From: Symbiodinium natans
Taxonomy: Eukaryota > Sar > Dinophyceae > Suessiales > Symbiodiniaceae
Direction of reading: 5' to 3'
Length of the DNA: 64,000 nt
Assembly: GCA_905221605.1 (NCBI GenBank)
Contig: CAJNDS010002490.1
Location: 1 to 64,000 of the forward strand
In this document: positions 8,547 to 18,757 of the stretch, in pieces
Layout: each line of letters starts with the position of its first letter
How positions within the stretch are numbered: position 1 is the stretch's first letter
Position numbers and translations under genes: made by a program
The notes under the pieces: generated by a model
What the model was told of the DNA's origin: nothing
Seen by the model: only the letters and a program-made list of their open reading frames with translations
Database searches by the model: none

Positions 8547-8760
8547 GTTAGGGTTTGGGGGTTTGGGGTTTGGGGTTTGGGGTTTGGGGTTTGGGGTTTG
8601 GGGTTTGGGGTTTGGGGTTTGGGGTTTGGGGTTTGGGGTTTGGGGTTTAGGGTTTGGGGGTTTGGGGTTTGGGGTTGGGGGTTTGGGGTTTGGGGTTTGG
8701 GGATTAGGGTTTAGGGTTTAGGGTTTGGGGTTTAGGGTTTAGGGCTTAGGGTTAGTAGGT
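8547..8760. repeat. TTTGGGG-variant telomere-like array
   Basis: About 20 tandem units, mostly TTTGGGG instead of TTTAGGG, flanked by TTTAGGG units at the right end. The plus-strand ORF across it (repeating GLGFGVW) is an artefact of the repeat. Confidence 0.9.
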
Positions 8761-9690
8761 GGCCCCTTCCCATACTAACTTTAGTTGCGGGAAGTACAAC
8801 CTGAAAAGTAGGACTTAATACCTCGTTTAAGGGCCGGCTGAGCTGGCATGGATTTAGGCTGGGCTGAATACAGCCCTGGGGGGACTTCAAAGATTGGGGA
8901 TTGAAAGATCTCAAAAATGGCCCCCCCCACACACTCTCTCTCTCTCTCTCACACACACACACCCGCACACGCGCGCAAGCTGTAGCATATAGTCCCGAAA
9001 CAAAAGCAGCGCATGAGCCCACAAAGTGGCCACACACACACACACACACATGCACACTGACTAGTGTTTCTCTATAGATCCCAATACCTGCACCCTAAAA
9101 CATAAATGCCGAACCACGAGGAAGTGGCGAGTCCTTCCATGGGTTGTAGCAACTAGGTCCACAACCGGGCGTCAAAGCCTGTTGAGCGAGGGCGACTGAG
9201 ATCATAAAGACTGGATGCCAGGAGTTTAGGGATTGTAAAGCTTAGGGTTGAGGGTTTAAGGTTTCGGGTACGTATCTGAGTAATTATACAAGTAAGTGGC
9301 CCCCTTACCATGCAAACTTTAATTCATGGGTTTGTAAGGCTTTGGGCTTTTAGCATGTTTTGCGAAGCAAATGTGCTCACAACAACCCCCACATCCCAAA
9401 CGAAAAAGCTACAGCCTCCATGAGGCATTGCCCTAAACCCTCCCTCACCCTAAACCCTCTAAACCCTCAACCCTAAACCCTCAACCCTAAACTCTAAACC
9501 CTACTCTTAAGCTTCTACCGCGCAAATCTCAAAGGCGACCTCGCCAGCCCTCAGCCTAGAACCTAAAAACTGCCTGAAAACCCTACAAAACCAGCCCCAA
9601 AGTAAAAAGAAACCTTAACACCGCCGGCTCAAAAGAGCCTGGGCGCAAAGTCACGACATAGGAACTGCCCTTTAAAGCCCGAGCATACCC
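8760..9690. other. non-coding: terminal-inverted-repeat fragments, GA and CA microsatellites
   Basis: Begins with a family-1 element fragment (8,758-8,830), then (TC)n and (CA)n microsatellites (8,936-8,962 and 9,030-9,050), a second family-1 fragment at 9,292-9,335, CCCTAAA clusters at 9,431-9,503 and a possible unconfirmed minus exon near 9,170-9,235. No gene is assigned. Confidence 0.4.
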
Positions 9691-9917
9691 TATTTTGATA
9701 CATGGACCCTTGCAAGCAGCGGCCCCCGTTCTACACTAAATCTACTTGGGGATGTATGACCTAAATCAAGACCTATAACCCAGTTAAGGGACCTTAACAA
9801 CCCTTTTAATATCCTCGGGGGCCCCTCCTTAGACCAAAACCCTTGTGCAGTAGGTCCTTGGGCCCTTCCGAAGTTGGAAGAGGACTCCCCCCCCCAACAA
9901 AAAACGAAACCTACCAA

Positions 9918-10070
9918 CCCTAAACCCTAAACCCTAAGGGGGAAGATGTGATGTTAGGGGCGAGGGAAACCATGGTTTTCTTTTCAGGATATAAACCCTA
10001 AACCCTAAACCCTAAACCCTAAACCCTGAACCCTAAACCCTAAACCCTGAACCCTAAACTTGGGCGGAGG
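9918..10070. repeat. CCCTAAA/CCCTGAA array
   Basis: Two clusters of CCCTAAA with interspersed CCCTGAA units, followed by a G-tract. Confidence 0.85.
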
Positions 10071-10207
10071 GGGGGGGGCACGGAACTGGCTTAGTCGAGG
10101 TTTACAAGGCCTTGAGGGGTGAAGGCTATGCGACCTTGCAGACGGTAGACCCCAAAGGGTTTAGGGTTTAGGGTTTAGGGTTTAGGGTTTAGGATTTAGT
10201 AATTTTA

Positions 10208-10272
10208 GGGTTCTCCACCTCGGTCGTGAGGAATACGGAATGCGGAATGTAGTCCCGCCACTCCTGCCAGGG
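10208..10272 (-). CDS. exostosin-like (GT47) exon, WRDYI...FLTTE motif
   Basis: Reads WQEWRDYIPHSVFLTTEVEN. In algal and protist exostosin-family glycosyltransferases this W.DYI...FLTTE stretch follows the GRDH motif. Here it lies downstream on the minus strand of the GRDH exon at 10,505-10,617, separated by an intron with CCCTAAA arrays. The order agrees with one gene. Exon edges are approximate. Confidence 0.6.
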
Positions 10273-10504
10273 GATTAGGGCCCTATGCCAAAAAAGGTAC
10301 TCCAAAAGCCCTTCAAGATACCCCAAGTACACCTTCCAAGGTACACTTAGGCCCATAGTGGGGGGGCCAGGTAGCAACCCTAAACCCTCAACCCTCTAAA
10401 CCCTAAACCCTCAACCCTCTAAACTCTAACCCCAAACTCTATACCCTGAACCCCAAACCCTAAACCCCAAGCCCCAAACCCCAAACCCTAAACCCTAAAC
10501 CCTA

Positions 10505-10617
10505 GGGTGGCTCCGGGAAGAAGTTCATCCCCTGATCGGAGAAGATGAAGACGTGGTCCCGACCCAGCTGGCGCGGCCAATGCGGAAGCAGCTCCTCCTC
10601 CGCGGCTCGACCGTAAA
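10505..10617 (-). CDS. exostosin-like (GT47) exon, GRDHVFIFSDQG motif
   Basis: Reads AAEEELLPHWPRQLGRDHVF then IFSDQGMNFFPEP. The pattern (Y/H)PHW..(G/Q)..GRDH.F.FSDQG is the most conserved part of the exostosin GT47 domain, which transfers sugars in the secretory pathway during glycan synthesis. TTTAGGG-rich DNA flanks it on both sides, so it sits as an island between two repeat-bearing introns. Confidence 0.7.
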
Positions 10618-10905
10618 CTCTACATGTAGGGTTTAGGCTTTAGGGTCTAGGGTTTAGGGTTTGGGGTTTAGGGTTTGGGGTTTAGGGTTTGGGGTTTAGG
10701 GTTGAGGGTTTAGGGGTGCAAGCAGGGAGCCCCTGGCTATAAATAGGGTTATGAGGGCCCTAGATTGGGTTACAGTACATGTCACAAGTCTCAGAGTTTT
10801 TGTGAATGGTCTTTGGAATGGCCATTAGACAGAACCGTGTCAAGTAGCTTGAGTTAGCAAGGTTTGTTTTAAGTGAAAGCTACCATCCACAGAAGCGGTG
10901 TCAGG

Positions 10906-10980
10906 AAGCTTGCGCCATTGCACCTGCAGTCCATATCCCAGCGCCGATTGCAGAGTTGTGACCATAAAGGCCCCAGTCAT
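10906..10980 (-). CDS. putative exon of the exostosin-like gene
   Basis: Reads TGAFMVTTLQSALGYGLQVQ; a CAG|GTGC donor-like site closes it. A family-1 element fragment lies downstream (10,725-10,800). Its place in the GT47 domain is uncertain. Confidence 0.4.
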
Positions 10981-12028
10981 GACGGTTCTCCCCTGATCTC
11001 CATGGATGAAGTACGCTGCAGTCCTGCTGAGGTCACATTTGGGAAATAGAACAACTCAAACGATGAATGCAACTTTCGGTCGTTTTCCCGGAACTTTGTC
11101 CAAACGCAGCCAGCAAGCGAAGCTTGCTCTGTTTCCAACCCAAAAAGTCGATGCCAAGGAGCCACGTCTTCGGACTTATCCATAGCAGGGGTCCCCTACT
11201 TGCAGAACCCAACTCCACACATCACATAGAAAGCTTGACGACTCTGAGCCCTAAAACCCTGAGACCCTTCAAGCCTAAATATTAAGCCATGGAAACCTTA
11301 AACCCCAACCCTAAACCCGAAACTCTAAACCTTAAACCCTAAACCCTGAATCCTAGACCGTACATCCTAAATATATAACCCCCACAACCTGAGTCTCAAC
11401 TTGGAGTACTCAGGGCTCATGCTCTGCTGCTCCCCAGGAACTTTAGTATTCGAAGTGCTGGTGAGTAGGATCCCTAAGCCCGAAACCTCCCTCCCCGTCC
11501 GTCCGCCTAATGTGAAAGATTCCGTAAGGTTGAGGTTTTCGGATTAATTAGGGCTTAGGGAAATAATGCAAGGCTTTCCCCTGGGAAATATTTCATATTC
11601 AGGGGTGGCGGAGGGCTATTGTTCAGGGGAGCATAGTCTCAACTTATACAGACGGCAGGAGCTGAAGCGCAGTAGGTTGATGTGCGAAAACTGTTTTTTG
11701 TACCCAGGGGGTCGGCGCTGTGGGGTCTTGCTTCAGGTTAATGAGGAGACGAGATGAACACACAGCCCTTACGCGCGTCAAGAAAGATAGCTTAATTTCC
11801 AGCGAGCATAGCAGTCCAACGGTCCTGCATGCCTGGGCTCTACAAGTCTGAAGGCCCTTCAAACGCAAAGGCCTACTATGGGGGTCTGAATGATTCGTAT
11901 GTTTTTTTTTTTTTTTTGGGGGGGGGGGGGGGGGTTATTGTAAAGGATGTACAAAGAGCTCATAAGGGTATTTATTCCGACTCCTTTATTTTACAACCTC
12001 CAAAACCCCCCCCCCCCCCCCCCCCCCG

Positions 12029-12113
12029 CAACTTCCGTTGAACATGTGCCTTGCGGCGGAGGAGGTCTAAGTACACGGCAGAAATGTCGCCCACAGGTTC
12101 ACGCGACCTGGGG
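12029..12113 (-). CDS. putative exon of the exostosin-like gene
   Basis: Reads REPVGDISAVYLDLLRRKAH after an AG acceptor (CCCCCAG). It lies between the ADYFLVP exon and the GRDH exon, where the family has a helical segment. A C21 tract follows it directly (12,007-12,027). Confidence 0.45.
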
Positions 12114-12300
12114 GGAAATCAGGGGTTGGGGCTCACCTGGCAGCCCCAGCGTAAAGCACTTTGTAGACTGCAACTGTTATTCGGACTTGGGACTATACGA
12201 AAATACGGGACCCCTATTGTTGACTTCCAAGCTGTGGGATTCCCTTATAATAAGGACCCCAATGGGGCATCCCTAATTTCGGACACCATTTGGACTATGC

Positions 12301-12412
12301 ACCCCAGATCCCTGTGCCGAGGGCTTGGCTGATTCATACGGAAAATCATCCTGTCACACCACGTGTGCCAGGGCACCAGGAAGTAGTCGGCTTCCTGCGA
12401 CATATGGGGGTC
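12301..12412 (-). CDS. exostosin-like (GT47) exon, EADYFLVP motif
   Basis: Reads MSQEADYFLVPWHTWCDRMI then FRMNQPSPRHRDLG. EADYF.VP..T.C is a hallmark of the N-terminal half of exostosin GT47 domains. An inverted-repeat element (12,405-12,500; arms with GGGGTACCC and CCGAAAAATAGG) touches its 5' edge and is probably the adjoining introner. Confidence 0.65.
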
Positions 12413-12825
12413 TCCGAAAAATAGGGGTACCCTGTCGGGGGTTCCTACGTAGTATTTGGGGGGTATATTCGGGGTACCCTATCTTCGGAAATGACCATAT
12501 CCGAGGTTTTAGGGCTGCCAGCTGGAGCATGCCTTGATTTGTTCGAAAGCCTAGAGAAGCTTAAACCCCAAACCCGACTGAGCCAAAACTGTGCCGACAT
12601 CTGAAAGAGGGGTTTCGAAAATAAGTATCTTTGACCCGCATAGTATGGTTGCCTTATAAAAGGAACTCAATATGGTCCCCGTATTGTCAAATCCGAAGAG
12701 GCAACAAAGAAGAGCCCTGAGTCTGCTACATTCCTTCCCCAAAACAATCTCAGGCCCATACCCTAAGCCCTAAACCCTTACGCCCTAAACTCTGAACTCT
12801 ACTTACTGGGCTGGCTTTTGCTCAC

Positions 12826-12910
12826 TGTTGGCGTGTCCCCCCTTATACTAACAGTACCCCTTGATATAATCCCTATCAAGGACTGCTAGTACAAGGGGGA
12901 ACCATCCCAA
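12826..12910. mobile_element. inverted-repeat element, family 5
   Basis: The arms CCCCCCTTATACTAACAGTA and the complementary TACAAGGGGGAAC end pair across ~80 bp. Related copies lie at 29,668-29,784 and 52,394-52,484. Non-autonomous; no ORF. Confidence 0.6.
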
Positions 12911-12919
12911 GCTAACTAC

Positions 12920-13016
12920 CCTAAACCCTAAACCCTAAAACCTAACCCTAAACCCTAAACCCTAAACCCTAAACCCTAAACCCTAAACCCAAAACCCTAA
13001 ACCCTAAACCCTAAAC
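12920..13016. repeat. CCCTAAA array
   Basis: About 13 tandem units with two imperfect ones. Confidence 0.9.
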
Positions 13017-13021
13017 TGTCT

Positions 13022-13100
13022 TTGCAGCAGCCTCCGGGTCTGTGGTGTGGCAGGAGCCACGTCGCAACCAATACCTGTGAGGTGCACGCGATGGGCGGTT
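13022..13100 (-). CDS. putative exostosin-like exon, HTTDPEAA motif
   Basis: Reads HRYWLRRGSCHTTDPEAAAK. The family usually has RT.DPEEADYF here, just upstream of the EADYFLVP exon,and this exon lies exactly upstream on the minus strand. It is directly abutted by a CCCTAAA array at its 3' side. Confidence 0.5.
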
Positions 13101-13493
13101 TGCAGGATTTCCTAACCTAAACCCTAAACCGTAAACCCCAAGGGCCCCTTGTAAGGGTCGTCTTTTGGCCCCGTGTTTAAGTCAGAAGAGATTCGGCCCG
13201 GAGGGTTCTTCTAAGGTTTTTTAGCAGCTTGGGGGATAGGGTTGAGTCACTTAGGGGTTTAGTGAATTAGGGTTTAGGTTTGAGTAACTGGGTGTAGTAA
13301 CTTAGGGTTTTGGGTGTATATATATGGTACCCCCCCCCCAAAGATCTAGGTATTTTCATGGTTTTGGGATCTGTTTTAGGGTTTAAGGGTTGGGGGTGGG
13401 GGGCTAGCTAAACATGTAAAACTCAATATGGACATGTGAATCTTGATATGTGCGAGTCTTCATATGTGCGTGGTCGTCTTTTCAAATTGTGAG

Positions 13494-13863
13494 CCCGATT
13501 GAAAACGATTGAAACGATTGAAATTCAATCGGAGACCGGATTGAAGATTGAAGATTGAAGATTCCCGGAAACCTTTTTTCTGGGAATCTTCAATCTTCAA
13601 TCTTCAATCCTGCCCCCGATTGAATTTCAATCGTTTCAATCGTTTTTCAATCGGGCCCCCGATTGAAAAACGATTGAAACGATTGAAATTCAATCGGAGA
13701 CCGGATTGAAGATTGAAGATTGAAGATTCCCGGAAACCTTTTTTCTGGGAATCTTCAATCTTCAATCTTCAATCCTGCCCCCGATTGAATTTCAATCGTT
13801 TCAATCGTTTTTCAATCGGGCCCCCGATTGAATTTCAATCGTTTCAATCGTTTTTCAATCGGG
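13494..13863. repeat. two tandem nested palindromes plus a third half
   Basis: Each ~163-bp unit (13,494-13,655 and 13,658-13,820) has outer arms of ~40 bp (CCCGATTGAAAA...CAATCGG) and an inner hairpin built of GATTGAAGATTGAAGATTG against its complement. A third right arm follows (13,823-13,863). The arms are nearly perfect. No ORF. Confidence 0.9.
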
Positions 13864-13989
13864 TTCACGTCTTGTAAAGTGTCAGAATTAGCTTTCGTGA
13901 CGTCGCTCAAGATCACGTGTCTTCGCAGACATTCCACTCGAAATATACTTGACCATTTGTGTTTGTAATACTCGCAATGGCTCGCATCC

Positions 13990-14360
13990 CAGTGGCTGGC
14001 TCAGTCTTATGGTTTTTGTTGGTTTTTGCGGTGTTTCGGGAGCGTGGGTCCCACGCTAAAAATCGGTTTTACCGATGTTTTTGAAAGCCTACCTTCAAAA
14101 TAACATCGGTAAAACCAATGTTTTTGAAAGCCTACCTTCAAAAAACATAGGTATGTTATTGAAGGCCTACCTCTAAAAAACATCAGTAAAACCGATGTTT
14201 CGTGAGCCCATGCTCCCAAAACATCGCAAAAAAAAACAATTAAAAAAAAAAAAAAACATGTCAAAAACCATGATTTTCGAAACTAGTGGCTGGGGTGGCC
14301 GGCCGAGTAGTTTCAGAAACCATAGTTTTTATGTTTCTTATTGGTTTTTGCGGTGTTTCG
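13990..14360. repeat. complex inverted repeat
   Basis: The motifs AACATCGGTAAAACC and GGTTTTACCGATGTT recur as inverted copies with AAGCCTACCTTCAAA spacers, inside outer copies of TTGGTTTTTGCGGTGTTTCG at 14,017 and 14,341. This predicts a branched hairpin. Non-coding. Confidence 0.75.
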
Positions 14361-14369
14361 GGATCGTGG

Positions 14370-15545
14370 GCTAAACCTTTAAGCCCTGTAGGCTATACGG
14401 TTAAGGTTTAAAGGTTTAGGGTTGAAAAGTTCAACAGTCAGCCCATAGAGTTTAAACCTTAAGGGTCCTAAACGCTTAACCTTTAAACCCTATAGGCCAT
14501 AGGGTTAAGGTTGAAAGGCTTAGGGTTTAAGATTTTGGCATTAAAACACAAGCCCATAGAGCTTAAGCCTTAAGGGTTTAAGGTTTCAGCATTGAAACGA
14601 TAACCCTAAGCCCTTTAGGGTCAGAACCTTGAAGCCCTGTAGGGCTCTAAAACGTTAACAGGGTTTAACCCTATAGGCGTTGAATGTATAAATGCCCAGA
14701 CATTACGCTCTCTTTAACCTTTCAGCCCTATAGGGTCTAAAGGCTTAGGGTATTTCTTAAGCCCTGAGGGTTTAAAACCTTAAGCCCTCAAGGTGGGCTT
14801 GGGTTTAAATGCCTAAATCTTGAATCCTAAACCTTTAAACCTTAACCCTATAGCCTATAGGGTTTAAAGGTTAAGCGTTTAGGCCCCTTAGGGTCTGAAC
14901 TCTATAGGCTTACTTTTAACACCTAAACCCTTAAACCTTGACCCTATAGCCTATAGGGTCTAAAGGTTAAGCGTTTAGGCCCCTTTTGGTTAAGGGTCCT
15001 AAACGCTTAACCTTTAAACCCTATAGGCCATAGGGTTAAGGTTGAAAGGCTTAGGGTTTAAGATTTTGGCATTAAAACACAAGCCCATGAGCTTAAACCT
15101 TAAGGGGGGTCCAAAGGCTTAGGGTATTTCTTAAGCCCTGAGGGTTTAAAACCTTAAACCCTTAAGGTGGGCTTGGGTTTAAATGCCTAAATCTTGAATC
15201 CTAAACCTTTAAACCTTAACCCTATAGCCTATAGGGTTTAAAGGTTAAGCGTTTAGGCCCCTCAGGGTCTGAACTCTATAGACTTACTTTTAAAACCAAA
15301 ACCCTTCAACCTTGACCCTATAGCCTATAGGGTCTAAAGGTTAAGCGTTTAGGCCCCTTAAGGCTTTAACTCTATGGGCCTGCTATGCCTATAGGGCTTA
15401 AAGGTTAAGTGTTTAGGCCCTGTACGCTAAGATTTACACTCGATGGGCTTAGGTTTAAATGCCTAAATCTTAAGGCCTAAACCTTTTAAGCCTTAACCCA
15501 AAAGGGGTTTACGGTTAAGGGTTCAGGTTTAAATGGCGGTTAAAT
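14370..15545. repeat. 1.2-kb region of internally duplicated CCTATAGGGTTTAAAGG-type repeats
   Basis: Low-complexity DNA built of TTTAAACC, CCTATAGG and TTAAGGGT words. Two long segments are repeated almost exactly: ~110 bp at 14,462-14,572 and 14,993-15,103, and ~170 bp at 14,750-14,920 and 15,127-15,297. This is a tandem segmental duplication of about 0.4-0.5 kb. No coding. Confidence 0.85.
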
Positions 15546-15633
15546 CTTCAACTTCACATCGCCTCCGGGCCCATGCAAGTATTCAACTTGATATCGCTAA
15601 ATCATGAAAATACCTAGATCTTTGGGGGGGGGG

Positions 15634-15708
15634 TAGCATATATATATATATATATATATATATGCTTGTATATATATATATACATAATATATATATATAT
15701 ATATATAC
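15634..15708. repeat. (TA)n microsatellite
   Basis: Long TA runs interrupted by GCTTG and CATAA. Confidence 0.9.
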
Positions 15709-15725
15709 AGATGCAGACACACGTA

Positions 15726-15852
15726 GGATTTAGCGCAAAGTCTTCAAGGCAGCAGAACAAAGCTTCATTCTCGACCTTAATCTTCTTGTGCCCCCAAACC
15801 TCAGCATAAGCTCTCCAGTCATGTCCCAATCTGCGGTCTCTTTGCACTCCTA
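15726..15852 (-). CDS. putative exon of the exostosin-like gene
   Basis: Reads RDRRLGHDWRAYAEVWGHKK then IKVENEALFCCLEDFALNPT; one of the longest clean islands here. It is flanked by a TTTAGGG/TTTGGGG cluster (15,886-15,935) and the TA repeat. Confidence 0.5.
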
Positions 15853-16149
15853 GACCCAAGAGTAGCCGAGGAAACGAAAGGGTATAGGGTTTCGGGTTTG
15901 GGGTTTGGGGTTTAGGGTTTAGGCTTTCGGGGTTAGGGTTACCGGGAGGGGGGTGGGGGGGTGGGAAGAGTGCACGAAAAACAAGCACTTATATAGAGAC
16001 CGGACCATCTGGATTTTACAAAAGAGGTCGTCAAAGCCCATCTAGGGTTCAGGGTTTAGTAACCACAGAAAGGCCTTGATTGGGGTTTCGGGTTTCGGGT
16101 TTGGGGTTTAGGCGTTCGAGCTACAGTTTAGGTGTTGTCTAGGGATTAG

Positions 16150-16250
16150 GCAACTCTCGTTGTCTGCCCCACGAAACAGGAATTCCTCCAAAAGATATTG
16201 TAGATGGCAGTTCAATGCGAAGGGCTCGGTCTCACATGTTTTCGATTGCA
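16150..16250 (-). CDS. putative exon of the exostosin-like gene
   Basis: Reads MQSKTCETEPFALNCHLQYL then LEEFLFRGADNES. The Y.LEE.LF pattern resembles the segment before the RT.DPEEAD motif in exostosins. Function inferred from position. Confidence 0.45.
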
Positions 16251-16289
16251 TCTTAACCCACACAGAAAGTTAAGTGTAGGGTTCGAGCT

Positions 16290-16440
16290 TTTAAACTCTC
16301 AACCCTAAACCCTAAACCCTAACACCCTAACTAACACCCTGACACCCTGACACCCTGATACCCTACACCTAAACCCCCTAAACCCTAACCCTGATCCGTA
16401 CACCCTGAACCCTAAACCCTAAACCCTGGTTTCGGGTTTA
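16290..16440. repeat. CCCTAAA/ACACCCTGA mixed repeat
   Basis: CCCTAAA units alternating with CACCCTGACACCCTGA, a different register of the same degenerating repeat. Confidence 0.75.
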
Positions 16441-16526
16441 CTTCCCGAGTGGCGGGATCAATGCCTCCATGCCCCACTGGCCATGCTGGCAGTGGAGTAC
16501 TCCTGGCGAGCAGGCTTCATGGCGAG
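16441..16526 (-). CDS. exostosin-like exon, HGQWGMEALI motif
   Basis: Reads HEACSPGVLHCQHGQWGMEA then LIPPLGK, ending at a GGGAA|GTAAAC donor-like site. C..HGQ(W/F)G.E is usual after the YVYDL start of exostosin domains. A TTTAGGG array (16,527-16,590) touches the exon's 5' edge. Confidence 0.55.
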
Positions 16527-16789
16527 GGTTTAGGGTTTAGGGTTTAGGGTTTCGGGTTTAGGGTTTGGGGTTTAGGGTTTAGGGTTTAGGGGGAGTACTC
16601 CGACGGGTCTCTACACCGCCGCGTTCGTGTGGCAGCGGGGTACTAGGAGTTTTGGTTGCGATGGTTTATCAACAGATTGCCTTAGAAACCCTGCGCCCTA
16701 GACCCTAAACCCTAAATAAGCCCGTACCTAATAAGAACAAACAAAAAACTTCGAACATCCCCACCCTCTCTGGGTAGAGATACTCTGAT

Positions 16790-16965
16790 ATTGGGCACTC
16801 CAGGAACACTCTGACGTTGGGCACTCCAGGGACACTCTGGTTGGTTGGGCACTCCAGGGGCACTCTACAAACTTTGGGGTTGGGCACTCCAGGAACACTC
16901 TGGTTGGTTGGGCACTCCAGGGACACATTGGGGTTGGGCACTCCAGGAACACTCGGGGAGCTGAG
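16790..16965. repeat. 26-bp minisatellite
   Basis: About seven copies of GTTGGGCACTCCAGGAACAC plus CTCTGGTT, some shortened. ORFs across it in both strands (e.g. SVPGVPN repeats) follow from the repeat. Confidence 0.85.
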
Positions 16966-17149
16966 TTTAAAATCTAACAACCCCACACCGAGGGTGGGGA
17001 AAAACGAGCTTTGAAGGTTTCCTGCTCAGAGCCGTGGGTTTGACTGGGAGGTCTATCTAACTTATGGACACTTTTGCGGTCTAGGGCTTCGGCTTTATAG
17101 GGTTCAGGGCTTCGGGCTTCTAGCCGAGGCCCTTCAATCCACACCCTGC

Positions 17150-17215
17150 AACCTTGACACCACCATTGAAACGGCTTGAGGTCCAGCCACCGCTGGAGGC
17201 GACAAACCGTACCAG
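17150..17215 (-). CDS. putative exon of the exostosin-like gene
   Basis: Reads TVCRLQRWLDLKPFQWWCQG. Clean island on the host coding strand, but no diagnostic motif. Confidence 0.4.
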
Positions 17216-17517
17216 GGCTGAACAGCCTAAACCCTACATGAACCTCAAAACCCTAAACCCTCAACCCTCAACCCTAAACCCTACTGAACTTCATAAGCCA
17301 CTATCCCTAAACCCCTAAGATTTGTAGGGTTTTGGCTGTTGAAGGCCGGGTGCCGAACGAAACAACTCTGCCTCAGCCAGGGAGTCGCGCCCTGAAACCT
17401 GAAACTCCCAAGAGCGCCCCTAACCCCTGAACCCTGAACCCTCAACCCTAAAACCTAAACCCTCAACCTACGAACAGAAAACCTACTTTTTATCTCATCC
17501 TAAGACTTTCATCAACT

Positions 17518-17670
17518 AAAGGATGTCCCAGTAAACTTTCTACAGAACTAGGGTAAACCTTCGCCGCGTAAGCCCCTCCTCTCTCTGCGTTGCCCGCCGG
17601 GGTCCAGTCGCGCAGGTCGTAGACGTAAAATCTCAGGCTCGTGCCGTAGCCTTCGGAAGTCCACAAAAAG
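17518..17670 (-). CDS. exostosin-like (GT47) N-terminal exon, FYVYDL motif
   Basis: Reads GYGTSLRFYVYDLRDWTPAG then NAERGGAYAAKVYPSSVESL. (K/R)(F/V)YVYDL is the conserved start of exostosin domains. With the HGQWG, DPE, EADYFLVP, GRDH and WRDYI exons in this order on the minus strand, this supports one ~7.5-kb, roughly 10-exon gene. The signal anchor expected upstream was not found. Confidence 0.65.
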
Positions 17671-17826
17671 CCCAAAGCCCTGAACCCGAAAAACCCCACA
17701 GGGCCGAAAGCCTAAACCCTAAACCCTAACACCTAAACCCTGGACCTGGCCAAGGCCTCAGAACTTGGATTTCAATGATGGGACACACACACACACAATG
17801 GGAAGCCTTCACCTACGAGACCTGCA

Positions 17827-17946
17827 TGTAGGGCCCCCTTTTGTAGTTATAAGTAGGGTTGTAAGGGCCCTTAATTGGGCTATAAGTCTTTCTTTTTAGG
17901 CGATAATCTTCCTAACTAGAGTATAGTAAGGGGGGCCCCTACTTCT
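17827..17946. mobile_element. inverted-repeat element, family 1
   Basis: A ~120-bp MITE-like element with ends GTAGGGGCCCCCT / AGGGGGGCCCCTAC. The body carries AAGTAGGGTTGTAAGGGCCC and AATTGGGCTATAAGTC. At least 16 full or partial copies occur in this window. Confidence 0.75.
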
Positions 17947-18324
17947 GGAGTTTGGAGTTCATCAACATCCATATGCGGCTCGTGTGACAACAGCACGGAA
18001 GAATGGCAATGACAGGGATTTAGGGTTCAGGGCTTAGAATGAGAAGAACCTCCAGACAGAGATTCCGCACTGCTGGCACGGGATGACAGATACCACTTCC
18101 CAGACCAAGCCTGAACCCCAAACTTGAAACCAACGCACAACCACACAGAGGAAAGGAGGGGAGGGGCAGAGGGGTTGAGGAGGCTTACTTCCCTTTTTTG
18201 GGGTTGGGGCTCCCTTATAAACCCCGTTTGGAACAAAAAGGGCACCCCCTTTTCAGTTCTTGGCTACTCCGGGGTCCAGGTATATAGCCACCAGAGTCAA
18301 GAGATTCATGACCTGTATTCTGTT

Positions 18325-18406
18325 AGGGTTTAGGGTTTAGGGTTTAGGGTTTAGGGTTTAGGGTTTAGGGTTTAGGGTTTAGGGTTTAGGGTTTAGGGTT
18401 TAGGGT
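18325..18406. repeat. TTTAGGG array flanked by a 6-bp direct repeat
   Basis: About 11.5 perfect units. The array sits between two copies of TTCTGT (gtaTTCTGT|TAGGG...AGGG|TTCTGTccg), as if inserted into a single TTCTGT site. Confidence 0.85.
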
Positions 18407-18409
18407 TCT

Positions 18410-18711
18410 GTCCGTCACGTACTTGCAAAGGCCATCATAGTTCTACAAAGAACTCGGCAGCAGAGGGACTTGGGACCCTCGTGTAGTTCCCTCGCATTCT
18501 CCTTCGTGGTAAAGCTACGTAAGATGTGCTCCGATGTCCCTAAACCCTAAACACTAAACCCTAAACCCTAAACCCTAAACCTTAAACATCCTTAAACCCT
18601 AAACCCTAACCCTAAACCCTACGGCAAGCTAGTACGAGCGGATATCCAGACGCTGAAGCCGTACCGAGAACTCTTTATCGGCTGATACCAGGACCGCTGC
18701 TCTGTTTTTTC

Positions 18712-18757
<46 letters not shown>

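Noticed and set aside
8374-8721. 115-codon plus ORF with GLGFGVW repeats
   Set aside because: Pure translation of the TTTGGGG/TTTAGGG array; length follows from 7-mer units without stops.
14007-14264. Hydrophobic 85-codon minus ORF
   Set aside because: Lies entirely in a complex inverted repeat with poly-A; no support as coding.
15614-15988. 124-codon minus ORF ending in Ile/Tyr repeats
   Set aside because: The ends are TA microsatellite and TTTAGGG DNA; only the central exon at 15,726-15,852 is credible.
16705-17014. ORFs with VPGVPN / LECPT repeats on both strands
   Set aside because: Explained by the 26-bp minisatellite.
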